Shown: positions 1 through 8,632, counted from the stretch's first letter. The stretch is 47,587 nucleotides of DNA from Flavipsychrobacter sp. (GCA_016786565.1 JAEUVY010000087.1:1-47587); one strand, 5' to 3'. The notes: generated by a model from the sequence alone, not told the origin. Program-made: numbers and translations.

Positions 1-64
1 ACTAGGATTCGAACCTAGACAAACAGAGTCAGAGTCTGTTGTGCTACCGTTACACAATCGAACT
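1..64 (-). tRNA. tRNA-Gln (CUG anticodon), 3' end cut by window edge
   Basis: Read on the minus strand the segment has a D arm (GTGTAACGGTAGCAC), an anticodon stem ACAGA/TCTGT with loop CTCTGAC that gives anticodon CTG, and a T arm CTAGG-TTCGAAT-CCTAG. The 5' acceptor strand would be AGTTCGA at 64-58, and only the first base of the 3' acceptor strand lies inside the window. Anticodon CUG reads CAG (Gln). The cloverleaf was assembled by eye. A good promoter precedes it at 82-113. Confidence 0.85.
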
Positions 65-81
65 ATTTGTGTAAGAGGGTG

Positions 82-113
82 CAAAGGTAAGAATTGTGCG
101 CTGATCAACCAAA
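82..113 (-). promoter_or_regulatory. Promoter of tRNA-Gln (TTTG-N20-TACCTTTG)
   Basis: On the minus strand TTTG (113-110) is followed after 20 nt by TACCTTTG (89-82), an exact match to the Bacteroidetes primary-sigma consensus TTTG/TANNTTTG. Transcription would start about 10 nt upstream of the tRNA 5' end at 64. Confidence 0.75.
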
Positions 114-141
114 AGTCAGGACCAATTTTTTGTTGATCAGC
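100..141 (-). terminator. Hairpin between the M1 peptidase and tRNA-Gln
   Basis: GCTGATCAAC (100-109) and GTTGATCAGC (132-141) form a perfect 10-bp stem with a 22-nt loop, just after the peptidase stop codon. No clear T tract follows on the minus strand, and the loop contains the -33 box of the tRNA promoter, so it may be a transcript 3' end structure rather than a standard intrinsic terminator. Confidence 0.4.
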
Positions 142-154
142 ACACATTCATGAA

Positions 155-3100
155 TTAAAAGGCGCGATTGACACCAACCACATATCTGAGACCCCAATAC
201 TGGCTGTTGCCATATGGTGGACGGTTGAGAAATGCGGGTACATCGACACGGATTGTGAGCGGCTTTGCTTTTTCGAATACTCCCCAGTTTTTGATAGTGA
301 ATGCACATCCTGCACCTGCATCGGCATGAAGGGTTCCCCATGTTGTGGTAGGGACCACGTTGTGGAAATTGGTGAAAGAATACTGGCTGAGTTCCATTAT
401 GCCCGCGTCGCCAAAAGCATAGAGGTTTACTTTGAGCCAGTTTCTGGTGAGGCGTGGGCGCCATTGGATGTAGTTGTCGAAACCAATCTCCATATTGAAT
501 GAAGCGCCACTGCGTCCTTTGTAGCCGGTGAGCAGGCCATTTTTGTATTCGTCGGGTGCAAAATATCCTGCGTACCCACGGAGATTCAGGCCGCCGCCCT
601 GGTGCATGTGGTTCACATCATACAAAGATGTGCCGCGCCAGTCGGACGGGGTGAAGCCAATGCTTCTGGTGTATTTGTTCTCCATCATCTCTTCAGGACT
701 TGCACCTGCCATAAAGAGCATACTCTCGTAAGGGAGCTGCCTGCCGAGACCGAAGCGGCCAAAGAGGCGGGAGCGGATCTCTAAACGGTCTATGAATCCA
801 TAGTTGACCGATTCGAGTTGTGCCCAAGAGTAGCCGAAAGGCAATGCATCTTTCTGCATGAACGGAGCCCTTGCTGAGATGGTGTAACGGCCCTGACCAT
901 GGAAATAATCGTAATGGTGTGTCCATGCGGCATTGATGGAGTTGTTTTTGCGACCCGGTGTGCTGCTCCATTCCTGAGGATCGTTGAGATAGGCAAGGTC
1001 ATTTACTGATCCACGCCACAGCATTTGTCCGTAGAGCTGGATGGTGTTCTTGTCGGACATGAGCCAGTTGAAACCACCACGGTTGCACCAAAGCCCATCG
1101 AGGTAGCGGGAGTTGACCTGCATTTGTAGTTTTGGCCAATTGCGGCTGATGGGGGAGTTGTAATTGAATGAATAGTTGACCGGCTTGTAGCGGGCATAAT
1201 AACTTTCACCCTTGAACGACTTATATGCATCTTCCTGAAGGAAGTGTGTGTTCCACCATACGGATGCATCGACTTTATATAATGTTGACAGGTAGTCGCC
1301 CTCAAGGTGAAGTCCGGCTTTAATACCGTCGATAGGGTTCCACCAGGCATCGGGCCTCACGTATGCGCGATAATGTTTGCGGTCGGTTTGCGGATTGAGG
1401 CCACCATCGAAGCGCCATTTTATGGCACGTGGGCTCAGCAACATGCCGCGGGTGCGGTAATTGTCCACCATGTTGCGGTCGGCCAGGCGGTTGGTAGTAT
1501 CGATCTGCACGTCTTTTACACCCGATGGCATGTGTATGCGCGCTTTGTATGTTTCGTGCAGCTTGCCCCAGCCATACCATTTTGGAAGTACAGTTGCAGG
1601 TGTTGATTTATTGAACCAATTGGTATTGGGGATGTGGTAGCTCGTTTGTATGCCATTGCGGGCTGTAACCGTAAAGTCGATAGGCATTTGCATCTGTCCG
1701 CGACGGCGGAAATGGATGTCGAAACTGTCGGTGCCGCGTACCTTGTTTATGCGGGTGATACCATAGTCGAGGGTTTTCGTGGTCTCGAACCACTGATCGA
1801 AGAACCAGGAAAGGTCGATACCGGTAAACTGAATAATAGAGGCACGGAAGTCTTCGAAGTAGGGATGTGCAAATTTCCACTGGTCGAAATAGTGCATCAT
1901 TGCTTTTTCGAAGAGCGAATCGCCCAGAACCAATTCGAGATTATAGAGCATACTTGCCGTTTTGTAGTATACGGCACCGTATCCGCCACCCTGGCCAAGC
2001 GCACTATGGAAATCATCGGAATGGGTGTTGATGGATGTTTCGTTCTGGTTGAGCGCGCTGCTGGTGTATGCGTTTAGTACACGAAGGTCGAGGACATTGG
2101 TAGGTTGCGCGAAACGATTGCGGTAGGCGGACTTTGATTTTCCGGTTACAAGGTTCTCTCCGTCAATACGACGCAATCCTAGCGCGGTGAGGAACTGGGT
2201 AAATCCTTCGTCCATGGCAGCCCTGTAGGTCTCGTTGCTACCCACCTGGCCGTAGAACCAGTTGTGCGCGATCTCGTGTACCAGAAGGCCTCTGTAACCG
2301 GGGTCGGCACCACCATCAAGCGTGATCATAGGGTATTCCATTCCATCGGCGGCATCGGCTGCCACTATTTTGGGATAGCAGTACATGCCTATACCTTCAG
2401 AGAAAGTCTTGATGATCTTTGAGACGTAATCGGGAGCGTTTTGCCAACCTGCGGCGTGCGGTTCCTGAACGATAGCCACGCACTCTACGCCCTTCCAATA
2501 GGCGGTGCCTATGCGGTAGGATGGATCTCCTGTGAATGCAAAGTCATGCACATTGTTGGCGATGAAATGCCACTGCTTGCGCTGGCCTTTAACGTAAGGG
2601 ATGATGGTGGATGGTGGCTCGCTTGATTTTTTGTTAGCGAAGTTTTTAAGTTCCAGTTTTTCTCGCAGCGTATCGGGCAATACTTCTTTTCGGTTCTGCA
2701 GTTCCCCGCTGGCTTCCAGGATGTAGTTGGATGGGAAGTCGAGTGTGACGTCGTATAACCCGTAGTCGCCATAAAATTCACGGTTCAGGTGCTGGTAGGT
2801 GTCCCAGCCATGCATCCTGTCGTAAACGGCAACCTTAGGAAACCACTGGCAGCCGTTGTAGTGCATGAAGCCCCATGCAGGGTACATTTTCATCCGGCGG
2901 CGGGTGGCGCCAATGTCGTAGTAGGTATTGAACCCGATCTTGAGTGAGACCTTGCTTCCCGGTGCCAGCGGGGTAGGGAGCGTTACCTTCATTATGGTAT
3001 TGTCTATAGTAGCCGGCACATTATTCCGGTTGCCTATTTGTACGTCGGTAATGACGATGCCCAATCCATTGGACTCACGGTTGCCCATGCGTGACTTCAC

Positions 3101-3430
3101 CTTATTGGCCAGTTCCAGGTCGCGGAGGTATGATCCTTTGATAAAGGCATTCTGAAAGAGGTGGAAATAGAGGTACCTGAGTGTATCGGGCGAGTTGTTC
3201 CAGTAGGTAAGTTCTTCGGCACCCTCTATCACATGCTCCACCTCGTTCATTTTGGCGAAGATCTTGTAGTGTACGTCTTGTTGCCAATAGGCGGCATCGG
3301 GGCGTCGGTTCTGCCAGTAATATTTATTGTCAGCGTTCCGGTACGCATTGTCGTTCAGTTGTGCGTGAGCGCCGGCAGCTATAAACAGACTTAAAAAGGA
3401 AAGTACCTTTCTGAAATTCATACAGTTCAT
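155..3430 (-). CDS. Secreted M1 family metallopeptidase with large C-terminal barrel-like region
   Basis: 1091 residues. The start MNCMNFRKVL leads into a Sec signal peptide of about 23 residues ending AGAHA. The gluzincin motif HEIAH lies at residues 385-389, with the third zinc ligand Glu408 eighteen residues later in MDEGF, the spacing of family M1 aminopeptidases. The usual GAMEN exopeptidase motif appears as GMEYP near residue 363, so aminopeptidase specificity may be altered. Residues after about 650 are not needed for an M1 catalytic core: they are rich in alternating aromatic strands, carry an LRGY motif near residue 948 and end in Phe, as outer membrane barrels do. The catalytic call is firm; the barrel reading is inference. 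A second Met four codons in is an equally possible start. Downstream on the same strand is tRNA-Gln. Confidence 0.9.
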   Translation of the reverse strand: MNCMNFRKVLSFLSLFIAAGAHAQLNDNAYRNADNKYYWQNRRPDAAYWQQDVHYKIFAKMNEVEHVIEGAEELTYWNNSPDTLRYLYFHLFQNAFIKGSYLRDLELANKVKSRMGNRESNGLGIVITDVQIGNRNNVPATIDNTIMKVTLPTPLAPGSKVSLKIGFNTYYDIGATRRRMKMYPAWGFMHYNGCQWFPKVAVYDRMHGWDTYQHLNREFYGDYGLYDVTLDFPSNYILEASGELQNRKEVLPDTLREKLELKNFANKKSSEPPSTIIPYVKGQRKQWHFIANNVHDFAFTGDPSYRIGTAYWKGVECVAIVQEPHAAGWQNAPDYVSKIIKTFSEGIGMYCYPKIVAADAADGMEYPMITLDGGADPGYRGLLVHEIAHNWFYGQVGSNETYRAAMDEGFTQFLTALGLRRIDGENLVTGKSKSAYRNRFAQPTNVLDLRVLNAYTSSALNQNETSINTHSDDFHSALGQGGGYGAVYYKTASMLYNLELVLGDSLFEKAMMHYFDQWKFAHPYFEDFRASIIQFTGIDLSWFFDQWFETTKTLDYGITRINKVRGTDSFDIHFRRRGQMQMPIDFTVTARNGIQTSYHIPNTNWFNKSTPATVLPKWYGWGKLHETYKARIHMPSGVKDVQIDTTNRLADRNMVDNYRTRGMLLSPRAIKWRFDGGLNPQTDRKHYRAYVRPDAWWNPIDGIKAGLHLEGDYLSTLYKVDASVWWNTHFLQEDAYKSFKGESYYARYKPVNYSFNYNSPISRNWPKLQMQVNSRYLDGLWCNRGGFNWLMSDKNTIQLYGQMLWRGSVNDLAYLNDPQEWSSTPGRKNNSINAAWTHHYDYFHGQGRYTISARAPFMQKDALPFGYSWAQLESVNYGFIDRLEIRSRLFGRFGLGRQLPYESMLFMAGASPEEMMENKYTRSIGFTPSDWRGTSLYDVNHMHQGGGLNLRGYAGYFAPDEYKNGLLTGYKGRSGASFNMEIGFDNYIQWRPRLTRNWLKVNLYAFGDAGIMELSQYSFTNFHNVVPTTTWGTLHADAGAGCAFTIKNWGVFEKAKPLTIRVDVPAFLNRPPYGNSQYWGLRYVVGVNRAF

Positions 3431-3533
3431 TTGAAGGTAAAAATATGACTTAAATCGAAAAGGGGGCTACCCCCAATGGCGTTAATGGATCATGGTTATA
3501 CAGCGTTAATTAACAGCATAAGCTGATAAAACA

Positions 3534-3561
3534 GAACGCCCCCGGTTTGCCGGGGGCGTTC
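3534..3561 (-). terminator. Intrinsic terminator after the desaturase
   Basis: A 12-bp GC-rich stem (GAACGCCCCCGG with its complement, 3534-3545 and 3550-3561) and a 4-nt loop lie 26 nt after the desaturase stop. On the minus strand it is followed by TGTTTTA, so it suits the desaturase transcript. Confidence 0.8.
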
Positions 3562-3586
3562 CTGAAGTATCCTGAAAATAAGAGCA

Positions 3587-4681
3587 CTATGCGGTGCCCA
3601 TCTTTTTGAGCATGCGCCAGTGCTGAACGAGTGCATTCATAAAGGACGGCATTACTTTGTATGGAACGCCGTATTCCTCGGCGGTTTTCTTTACTATCTT
3701 GGATATCTGCGGATAATGCACGTGTGAGATGTGCGGGAACAGGTGATGTTCCACCTGGTAGTTGAGACCACCCACAAACCAGAACGTCAAGTAGCTGCGT
3801 GGTGAGAAGTTGGCAGTATTGAGCATCTGGTGTACAGCCCAGTTGTTCTCCATTTTACGGTCTTCAGAAGGTAATGGGAATTCTGAAGACTCAAGCACGT
3901 GTGCCAACTGGAAGATGCAGGAAAGACCCAATCCTGCGATGAAATGCAGCAGGAAGAAACCCGCCACAACGCTCTGCCATGGCATACCGGAGTACATGAT
4001 AGGCAGTACAAGAATGTATGTAAAGTATATAACCTTGTAAATGCTAAGCTCCAACAGAGCTTTGCCAAGTGTGAGTTTTTCTTTCTTCAGCAGCCCTTTC
4101 TCGTTGTAGATGAACAGCAAGCGGTAATCTTTGTATGTAACCCACTGGATTGTGAGCAGACAGTACAGGAACCAGCCATAGATGTGCTGAAAACGATGCA
4201 TGAAATGCTTTTTGGCATGAGGTGAGAAACGAAGCAGGCCACCCGTGTCGATATCCTCGTCCAGACCTTCGATGTTGGTGTAGGTGTGGTGAAGGATGTT
4301 GTGCTGAATGCGCCAGGTCACATCGTATCCACCCACCAGATTCACTACATCGCCCACAACCTTGTTCACGGTTTTGTTGGATGAGTATGAGCCGTGGTTA
4401 GAGTCGTGGTGTACGCCGCAGCCAACGCCTATCATACCAAACCCCATCATAGCCCACAGGCCATAGAAAAGAGCGGGGCTTGAGGCACCAAAACCTGTTA
4501 CGATAAAAATGTAGGGGACGAAAAACAGCGACACCATTGCTACGGTTTTCCACCTCAGTTCGCTGTTGCCGGTAGGGGCGATGTTGTTTTCTTTGAAGAA
4601 CTCGTCGATCCTTTTTTTCAGTGAGTCATAGAAGCCCTCACCGTTTTTGTGTGCGAAACGCACAATGTTTACTTTACTCAC
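3587..4681 (-). CDS. Membrane fatty-acid (acyl-lipid/acyl-CoA) desaturase
   Basis: 364 residues. It shows all three histidine boxes of membrane di-iron desaturases: HDSNH (92-96), HNILHH (127-132) and QVEHH (309-313). The QxxHH form of the third box is typical of front-end and linoleoyl-CoA-type desaturases, but there is no N-terminal cytochrome b5 domain. Hydrophobic pairs lie at about 46-90 and 215-260, matching a four-helix membrane protein with the di-iron site on the cytoplasmic face. It would introduce double bonds into fatty acyl chains and so adjust membrane fluidity. The gene stands alone between its own -7 element (4714-4721) and terminator (3534-3561). The regiospecificity cannot be told from the sequence. 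Confidence 0.92.
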   Translation of the reverse strand: MSKVNIVRFAHKNGEGFYDSLKKRIDEFFKENNIAPTGNSELRWKTVAMVSLFFVPYIFIVTGFGASSPALFYGLWAMMGFGMIGVGCGVHHDSNHGSYSSNKTVNKVVGDVVNLVGGYDVTWRIQHNILHHTYTNIEGLDEDIDTGGLLRFSPHAKKHFMHRFQHIYGWFLYCLLTIQWVTYKDYRLLFIYNEKGLLKKEKLTLGKALLELSIYKVIYFTYILVLPIMYSGMPWQSVVAGFFLLHFIAGLGLSCIFQLAHVLESSEFPLPSEDRKMENNWAVHQMLNTANFSPRSYLTFWFVGGLNYQVEHHLFPHISHVHYPQISKIVKKTAEEYGVPYKVMPSFMNALVQHWRMLKKMGTA

Positions 4682-4713
4682 TCTGTTTATTTAAAAATTG
4701 TAATCACTTCCTG

Positions 4714-4721
4714 CAAATATA
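4714..4721 (-). promoter_or_regulatory. -7 element of the desaturase promoter
   Basis: TATATTTG on the minus strand matches TANNTTTG exactly, 33 nt before the ATG. No convincing TTTG box is seen 18-21 nt further upstream. Confidence 0.5.
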
Positions 4722-4810
4722 ACACTAAAACGCATAGCGCAGTCTGACCATGGTTAGTAATGTTTGGTTTTTACACAGGAAATGCAGGTGCAAAAACAGT
4801 GGTCTGAGGC

Positions 4811-4842
4811 AAAAAAAAGAAGTTGCACATGGGTGCAACTTC
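4811..4842 (-). terminator. Intrinsic terminator after sucC
   Basis: GAAGTTGCAC (4819-4828) pairs with GTGCAACTTC (4833-4842) around a 4-nt loop. On the minus strand the stem runs straight into eight T residues. It lies 25 nt beyond the sucC stop. Confidence 0.88.
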
Positions 4843-4866
4843 TTCATTATCAGGTAAAAAAGAATC

Positions 4867-6087
4867 TTAGTTACCGCTTACCGCTTTCTGAACGAGTTCG
4901 GCAGCTTCGGAGAGCAGGATAGCACTCTGAACTTTGAGGCCTGAGTTCTCGATCAGTTCTTTCGCAGCTTCAGCATTTGTACCCTGCAGACGAACGATGA
5001 TAGGGATGTTGATGTTGCCTAGTTTGTTGTAGGCTTCGATAACACCTGCCGCAACGCGGTCGCAACGAACGATACCACCAAAGATGTTGATGAGGATCGC
5101 TTTTACGTTAGGGTCTTTCATGATAATGCGGAAACCGGCTTCAACTGTCTGCGCGTTTGCAGTACCACCTACGTCGAGGAAGTTTGCAGGTTCGCCACCC
5201 GCCAGTTTGATCATATCCATGGTAGCCATTGCAAGGCCGGCACCATTTACCATACAACCTACGTTACCGTCAAGTTTCACATAGTTGAGGTTGAACTCGC
5301 CTGCTTCAACTTCTGTAGGATCTTCCTCAGTTTTGTCGCGCATGTCTGCGAGGTCAGGGTGACGCATCAGGGCGTTGTCGTCCAGATTCATCTTACAGTC
5401 AACAGCAAGAATCTTGTCGTCAGCACTCTTGAAAAGCGGGTTGATCTCGAGCATAGAGCAATCGAGACCTACGTATGCATCGTACAGGTTAGTTACAAAC
5501 TTAACCATGTTCTTGAACGCGGTGCCACTGAGGCCTAAGTTGAAAGCTATTTTACGAGCCTGGAAACCCTGAAGCGGGAAGCCCGGACGTACCCACTCAC
5601 GGAATATTTTCTCAGGAGTATCGTGCGCTACAGTTTCGATATCCATACCACCTTCGGTGCTATACATGATAACGTTCTGCTTTGTAGCACGATCGAGGAG
5701 GATAGAAAGGTAGAATTCTTTACGCTCGCTCGGACCATCGTAATACATGTCCTGAGCAACGAGGAGTTTGCTTACTTTTTTTCCTGCATCGCCGGTCTGG
5801 ATAGTCACGAGTGTATTTCCGAGAATGTTACGTGCAACGCGTTCTACATCGTCAGCGCTTTTCACAACTGCAACACCACTTTGGTCCGGAGCTTCTATCA
5901 TACGGCCTTTACCGCGCCCACCGGCATGGATCTGTGCTTTAACAACAGCGAACTTTGTTCCGCTCTCAGTTGATATTTGCTTGTAAGCGTTTACAGCTTC
6001 ATCCACATTGGATACGGCTAAACCTTCCTGTGTGGGCACTTTGTAGCGTTTGAGTAGCTCTTTGGCCTGGTATTCATGCAAGTTCAT
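4867..6087 (-). CDS. sucC: Succinyl-CoA synthetase beta subunit (ADP-forming)
   Basis: 406 residues, close to the usual length of about 390-400. It begins MNLHEYQAKELL, the standard SucC start, and has the ATP-grasp features AQIHAGGRGKG, LEINPL, and the CoA-ligase segment with GGIVRCD. The enzyme pairs with SucD to convert succinyl-CoA to succinate with substrate-level phosphorylation in the TCA cycle. sucD is not in this window, so the two subunits are encoded apart. The gene is monocistronic here, with a strong terminator downstream and a weak TATCTTCG -7 element at 6106-6113 about 20 nt before the ATG. In this window it is one of several TCA genes together with sdhCAB. Confidence 0.97.
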   Translation of the reverse strand: MNLHEYQAKELLKRYKVPTQEGLAVSNVDEAVNAYKQISTESGTKFAVVKAQIHAGGRGKGRMIEAPDQSGVAVVKSADDVERVARNILGNTLVTIQTGDAGKKVSKLLVAQDMYYDGPSERKEFYLSILLDRATKQNVIMYSTEGGMDIETVAHDTPEKIFREWVRPGFPLQGFQARKIAFNLGLSGTAFKNMVKFVTNLYDAYVGLDCSMLEINPLFKSADDKILAVDCKMNLDDNALMRHPDLADMRDKTEEDPTEVEAGEFNLNYVKLDGNVGCMVNGAGLAMATMDMIKLAGGEPANFLDVGGTANAQTVEAGFRIIMKDPNVKAILINIFGGIVRCDRVAAGVIEAYNKLGNINIPIIVRLQGTNAEAAKELIENSGLKVQSAILLSEAAELVQKAVSGN

Positions 6088-6228
6088 GTACTGGAAAAAT
6101 TTTTGCGAAGATAGTTTTTTATTGCGAAATCCATGTCCGCCATTTCAATCGATTTATTTAGCGTCCATTGTCGGTTTTTTCTTGCCCGGCTGTAAAAATA
6201 TAAGCGCTATTTGGCTGGAATTTAATTA

Positions 6229-6260
6229 TTTGGCTACGTTAAAAAGAAATACGTATCTTG
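6229..6260 (+). promoter_or_regulatory. Probable promoter of the RRM gene
   Basis: TTTG (6229-6232) is followed after 21 nt by TATCTTG, close to the Bacteroidetes consensus. The resulting leader of about 60 nt contains a small hairpin (CAGGG-TTCT-CCCTG), which could bear on cold or autogenous regulation. Confidence 0.45.
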
Positions 6261-6324
6261 TATCCGGTTTCAATGAGCAGGGTTCTCCCTGATTGCATTA
6301 TTTAGTAAAACAACATCTCGAAAA

Positions 6325-6915
6325 ATGAATTTATTTGTAGCAAACCTACACCCTGACACTACAGCAGAAGCGCTCAGGGTCCTCTTTTCCGAATTTGGTG
6401 AAATAGTTTCCTATAAGGTTATCTTCGATCCGGGTACGGGTGCATCGCGTGGTTTTGGATTTGTGGAAATGGCAGACAAGATGAAAGGTTTTGATGCCAT
6501 AGACAACCTGGACCAGACGTTTTTTGAAGGTAATATCATCTCCGTAAAAGAGGCGAAACAGAACAATCAGAAAGGTGGTGGCGGTGGCCGGTCATTTAAC
6601 AAACCTCGCGGTCCACGTCCTGGCGGCTACAACCGCGAAGGCGGTGGTGGTTACAACCGTGAAGGTGGTGGTGGAGGCTTCAATCGAGACCGTGGCGGGT
6701 ATAACCGAGAAGGTGGTAGCGGAGGTTTCAACCGTGACCGTGGCGGATACAATCGCGACAGCGGTGGTGGCTACAACCGCGATAATAGCGGTGGTTACAA
6801 TCGTGACAACAGCGGCGGCTATAACCGCGATACCAATTACAACCGCGATCAGCGTGACGGCGGTTACAATCGCGACCGCAATTACAAGAAAGACGAAGAC
6901 TTCAACAAACTATAG
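6325..6915 (+). CDS. RNA-binding protein with one RRM and a Gly/Asn/Arg-rich tail
   Basis: 196 residues. The N-terminal 80 residues form a single RRM: RNP2 is LFVANL (residues 3-8) and RNP1 is RGFGFVEM. From about residue 88 onward the protein is a low-complexity tail built from about a dozen copies of GGYNRD/GGYNRE units. Tails of this kind bind RNA non-specifically and can drive condensation, as in plant and cyanobacterial glycine-rich RRM proteins. Bacteroidetes commonly use such proteins as RNA chaperones, often cold-induced. The start follows an AAAA-rich leader without an SD site. The repeat DNA (6570-6890) is recombination-prone, so tail length may vary between strains. The molecular role is known from the family; the targets are unknown. 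Confidence 0.93.
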   Translation: MNLFVANLHPDTTAEALRVLFSEFGEIVSYKVIFDPGTGASRGFGFVEMADKMKGFDAIDNLDQTFFEGNIISVKEAKQNNQKGGGGGRSFNKPRGPRPGGYNREGGGGYNREGGGGGFNRDRGGYNREGGSGGFNRDRGGYNRDSGGGYNRDNSGGYNRDNSGGYNRDTNYNRDQRDGGYNRDRNYKKDEDFNKL

Positions 6916-6934
6916 TTGAGTCGTTCCATATAGT

Positions 6935-6970
6935 AAAATAGCCCCTGCAGTTTGCCGGGGCTATTTTGTT
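6935..6970 (+). terminator. Terminator of the RRM gene
   Basis: AAAATAGCCCC (6935-6945) pairs with GGGGCTATTTT (6957-6967), 11 bp around an 11-nt loop, with T residues at the stem end. It is 20 nt after the stop codon. Confidence 0.8.
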
Positions 6971-7289
6971 TCGGGCAATGCCCGGTAGTTTACATAGTAG
7001 AATATCTTTACTTGATTGTGTTTAATGGTTAGTTCATAATGATCAGGGTTTACAGTAACGTATTCCCAATTTGTTTCATTGTTTCAATTGTATCCGAAAT
7101 GAGATCTTATCTATCCATAGGCATCCTGTTTTATGAGTTGTTCTGATGAATGTTTGTATCTGGTTAGTGTGCGAATAATAATGGTTAGTCTCATAGTGAT
7201 AGAAGCTTATAGAAACACGCATAATTTCTTAGTGGTAGCAGTATAGAGGTAGATAAATCCGTATATGAAATGAATTTGCGTATTTTTTT

Positions 7290-7465
7290 TGCCTTTACCC
7301 CGTTTGCGGTAACGGGGAAGTGCGCAATAACCCGGCGGTGTCCCAGATCTGATCCGCAAACGAAATGGGAAACCAAAGAAGCTCCGGCTGTCAGACAGCG
7401 GGCGAGGGCCTGGCCCTACGCAATATGCGGCGCGACTGCAGCATACTGTGTTGCTTCTTTATGAA
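7290..7465 (+). ncRNA. Candidate structured RNA (GC-rich block)
   Basis: A GC-rich block in an AT-rich spacer folds into several hairpins: CCCCGTT/AACGGGG near 7298-7317, TCCCA/TGGGA near 7340-7370, GCTGT-CAG-ACAGC near 7386-7398 and AGGGCC-T-GGCCCT near 7404-7416. GAAG...GCAA at about 7317 can pair with TTGCTTC at about 7451, followed by TTT. Upstream lies TTTGCG-TATTTTTTTTG, a loose promoter. No 6S, SRP, tmRNA or RNase P signature was recognised. It may equally be a decayed repeat. Confidence 0.25.
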
Positions 7466-7515
7466 CAAAATTGTCATAAGTAGTACCATATCGTATGTTT
7501 TTAAATGAATAATAT

Positions 7516-7689
7516 CCGGCTTGTCCCTGATAGTGTTATGTCCAACATAAGAAGATCAGGGAAATGCAACAGCCGGCGACGAGTGCCGATACATTGAGTA
7601 TGAACCGGTCGAGGGTCGGGAAGTGGATCATCGGCATTGTCCCATGTATGGATATTTCCGATAACACATCCTTATTCCGGCTGTTGCAT
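7516..7689. repeat. Nested inverted repeats, possible MITE or structured RNA
   Basis: TCCCTGAT (7524-7531) pairs with ATCAGGGA (7555-7562), enclosing TTATG/CATAA. ATGCAACAGCCGG (7564-7576) is a perfect 13-bp inverse of CCGGCTGTTGCAT (7677-7689), and TGCCGAT/ATCGGCA lie inside it. No open frame is inside. The nested symmetry suits a miniature inverted-repeat element or a folded RNA. Confidence 0.45.
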
Positions 7690-8123
7690 GAAATTCATTC
7701 TATCCGTCATCAAAATTAAATATCGCCATAAGTGCTCATTTAATGGTCAGTAGTAGAAGTTGTGTGTATGAGTAGTAAGTAGTTTTTGTTTTATTAGTAG
7801 TTTATTAAACGTTCATAATTTAATAATAATCAATATTTTGCAAACTAAATAGTATTGTTTGCATTTATTTAGTTGTTCACCGGATCGCCCTTAAACTTAG
7901 TCGCCCGATACCGAAAAGACGTTGTTGTATATTTTCGATGCCAAGCCTATTGCCAATTGTGTGCCAGAAAATGTAAGTTGTTGATAATCAATATTTTGAT
8001 GTTTTTGGCATCGCTCAATTATTCCATATTATGGAGTATTGTTCCTGATTTTGGACTGGTAGTCCACGTTATGGTTTTATTTATTTTATTGTGTAAGTAA
8101 TGTTTGTATATTATTGTAAATCA

Positions 8124-8152
8124 ATAAAAAAGGTGGCATTAACGCCACCTTT
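8124..8152 (-). terminator. Intrinsic terminator after hsp20
   Basis: AAAGGTGGC (8129-8137) pairs with GCCACCTTT (8144-8152) around ATTAAC; on the minus strand the stem is followed by a T-rich run. It lies about 40 nt after the hsp20 stop. Confidence 0.8.
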
Positions 8153-8194
8153 CTGTTCTCAAACACAAACCCTAAACCTACCTATATGTTACTC

Positions 8195-8632
8195 TTAGTT
8201 TATTGCAATTTCCTGTGCCGTTGCTTCCGCAATTTCCTTTTTAGGGATAGTTACCAGCAGAATGCCATCGTTGTATTTTGCCGCTATCTTTCCGGTATCT
8301 ACCTTTTCGTTCAGTGTGAAAGACCTTTTGAAGGACCTCATTTTGAACTCGCTGCGTAGCCATTTGCCGCTTGCTGTACTCTCGTTCGTTTCCTCCTTGT
8401 GCTCGTAAGAGATGGTGAGGACGTTCTTGTCTACCAGGAGCTTAAAGTCTTCTTTCTTCAGGCCTGGTGTTACCACGTGCAGCTCATAGCTTCCTTCAGT
8501 TTCTTTGATGTTTACCGGGATCTGGAAGAGCGAAGCATCATCTGCAGTGCGGTTCATTCCGTTGAAGAAGAAGTCTTCCATCAGATTGTTCATTGTGCGT
8601 GGCATAAGTCCGAAATTTCTTTTTGCGTACAT
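8195..8632 (-). CDS. Small heat-shock protein, Hsp20/alpha-crystallin family
   Basis: 145 residues, a typical bacterial sHSP length. The alpha-crystallin domain spans about residues 38-135, with the usual segments IPVNIKETEG, VVTPGLKKEDF and the Gly-Ile-Leu stretch YNDGILLVTIPK near the C-terminus; the protein ends with an IAIN-like tail related to the IXI motif. It is an ATP-independent holdase that binds unfolding proteins during heat or oxidative stress. The gene is monocistronic and has an elaborate upstream region: a 17-bp inverted repeat (8702-8753) and a sigma-54-like box (8678-8693), in place of a normal TANNTTTG promoter. This points to specific stress control. Confidence 0.95.
   Translation of the reverse strand: MYAKRNFGLMPRTMNNLMEDFFFNGMNRTADDASLFQIPVNIKETEGSYELHVVTPGLKKEDFKLLVDKNVLTISYEHKEETNESTASGKWLRSEFKMRSFKRSFTLNEKVDTGKIAAKYNDGILLVTIPKKEIAEATAQEIAIN

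Larger units (their letters stand above)
6971..8123. other. Gene-free stretch of about 1.2 kb with several structured segments
   Basis: Short open frames occur here but none has a recognisable protein or a supported start. The AT-rich background is broken by a GC-rich block (7290-7465), an inverted-repeat block (7516-7689) and a long-range stem (CGATGCCAA 7936-7944 with TTGGCATCG 8005-8013). These are described separately. No transposase, tRNA or rRNA is visible. Confidence 0.6.

Noticed and set aside
6570..6919. Second plus-strand frame over the Gly-rich tail of the RRM protein
   Set aside because: Shifted reading of the GGYNRD repeat; it has valine/threonine runs typical of an off-frame repeat and no start context.
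7290..7465. SRP RNA, 6S RNA, tmRNA or RNase P RNA
   Set aside because: Searched by eye for the SRP tetraloop region, RNase P and tmRNA signatures without success; only an unclassified structured block is claimed.
7873..8100. 75-codon plus-strand frame starting at TTG
   Set aside because: Low-complexity hydrophobic translation, no conserved motif, and it overlaps a long-range stem.
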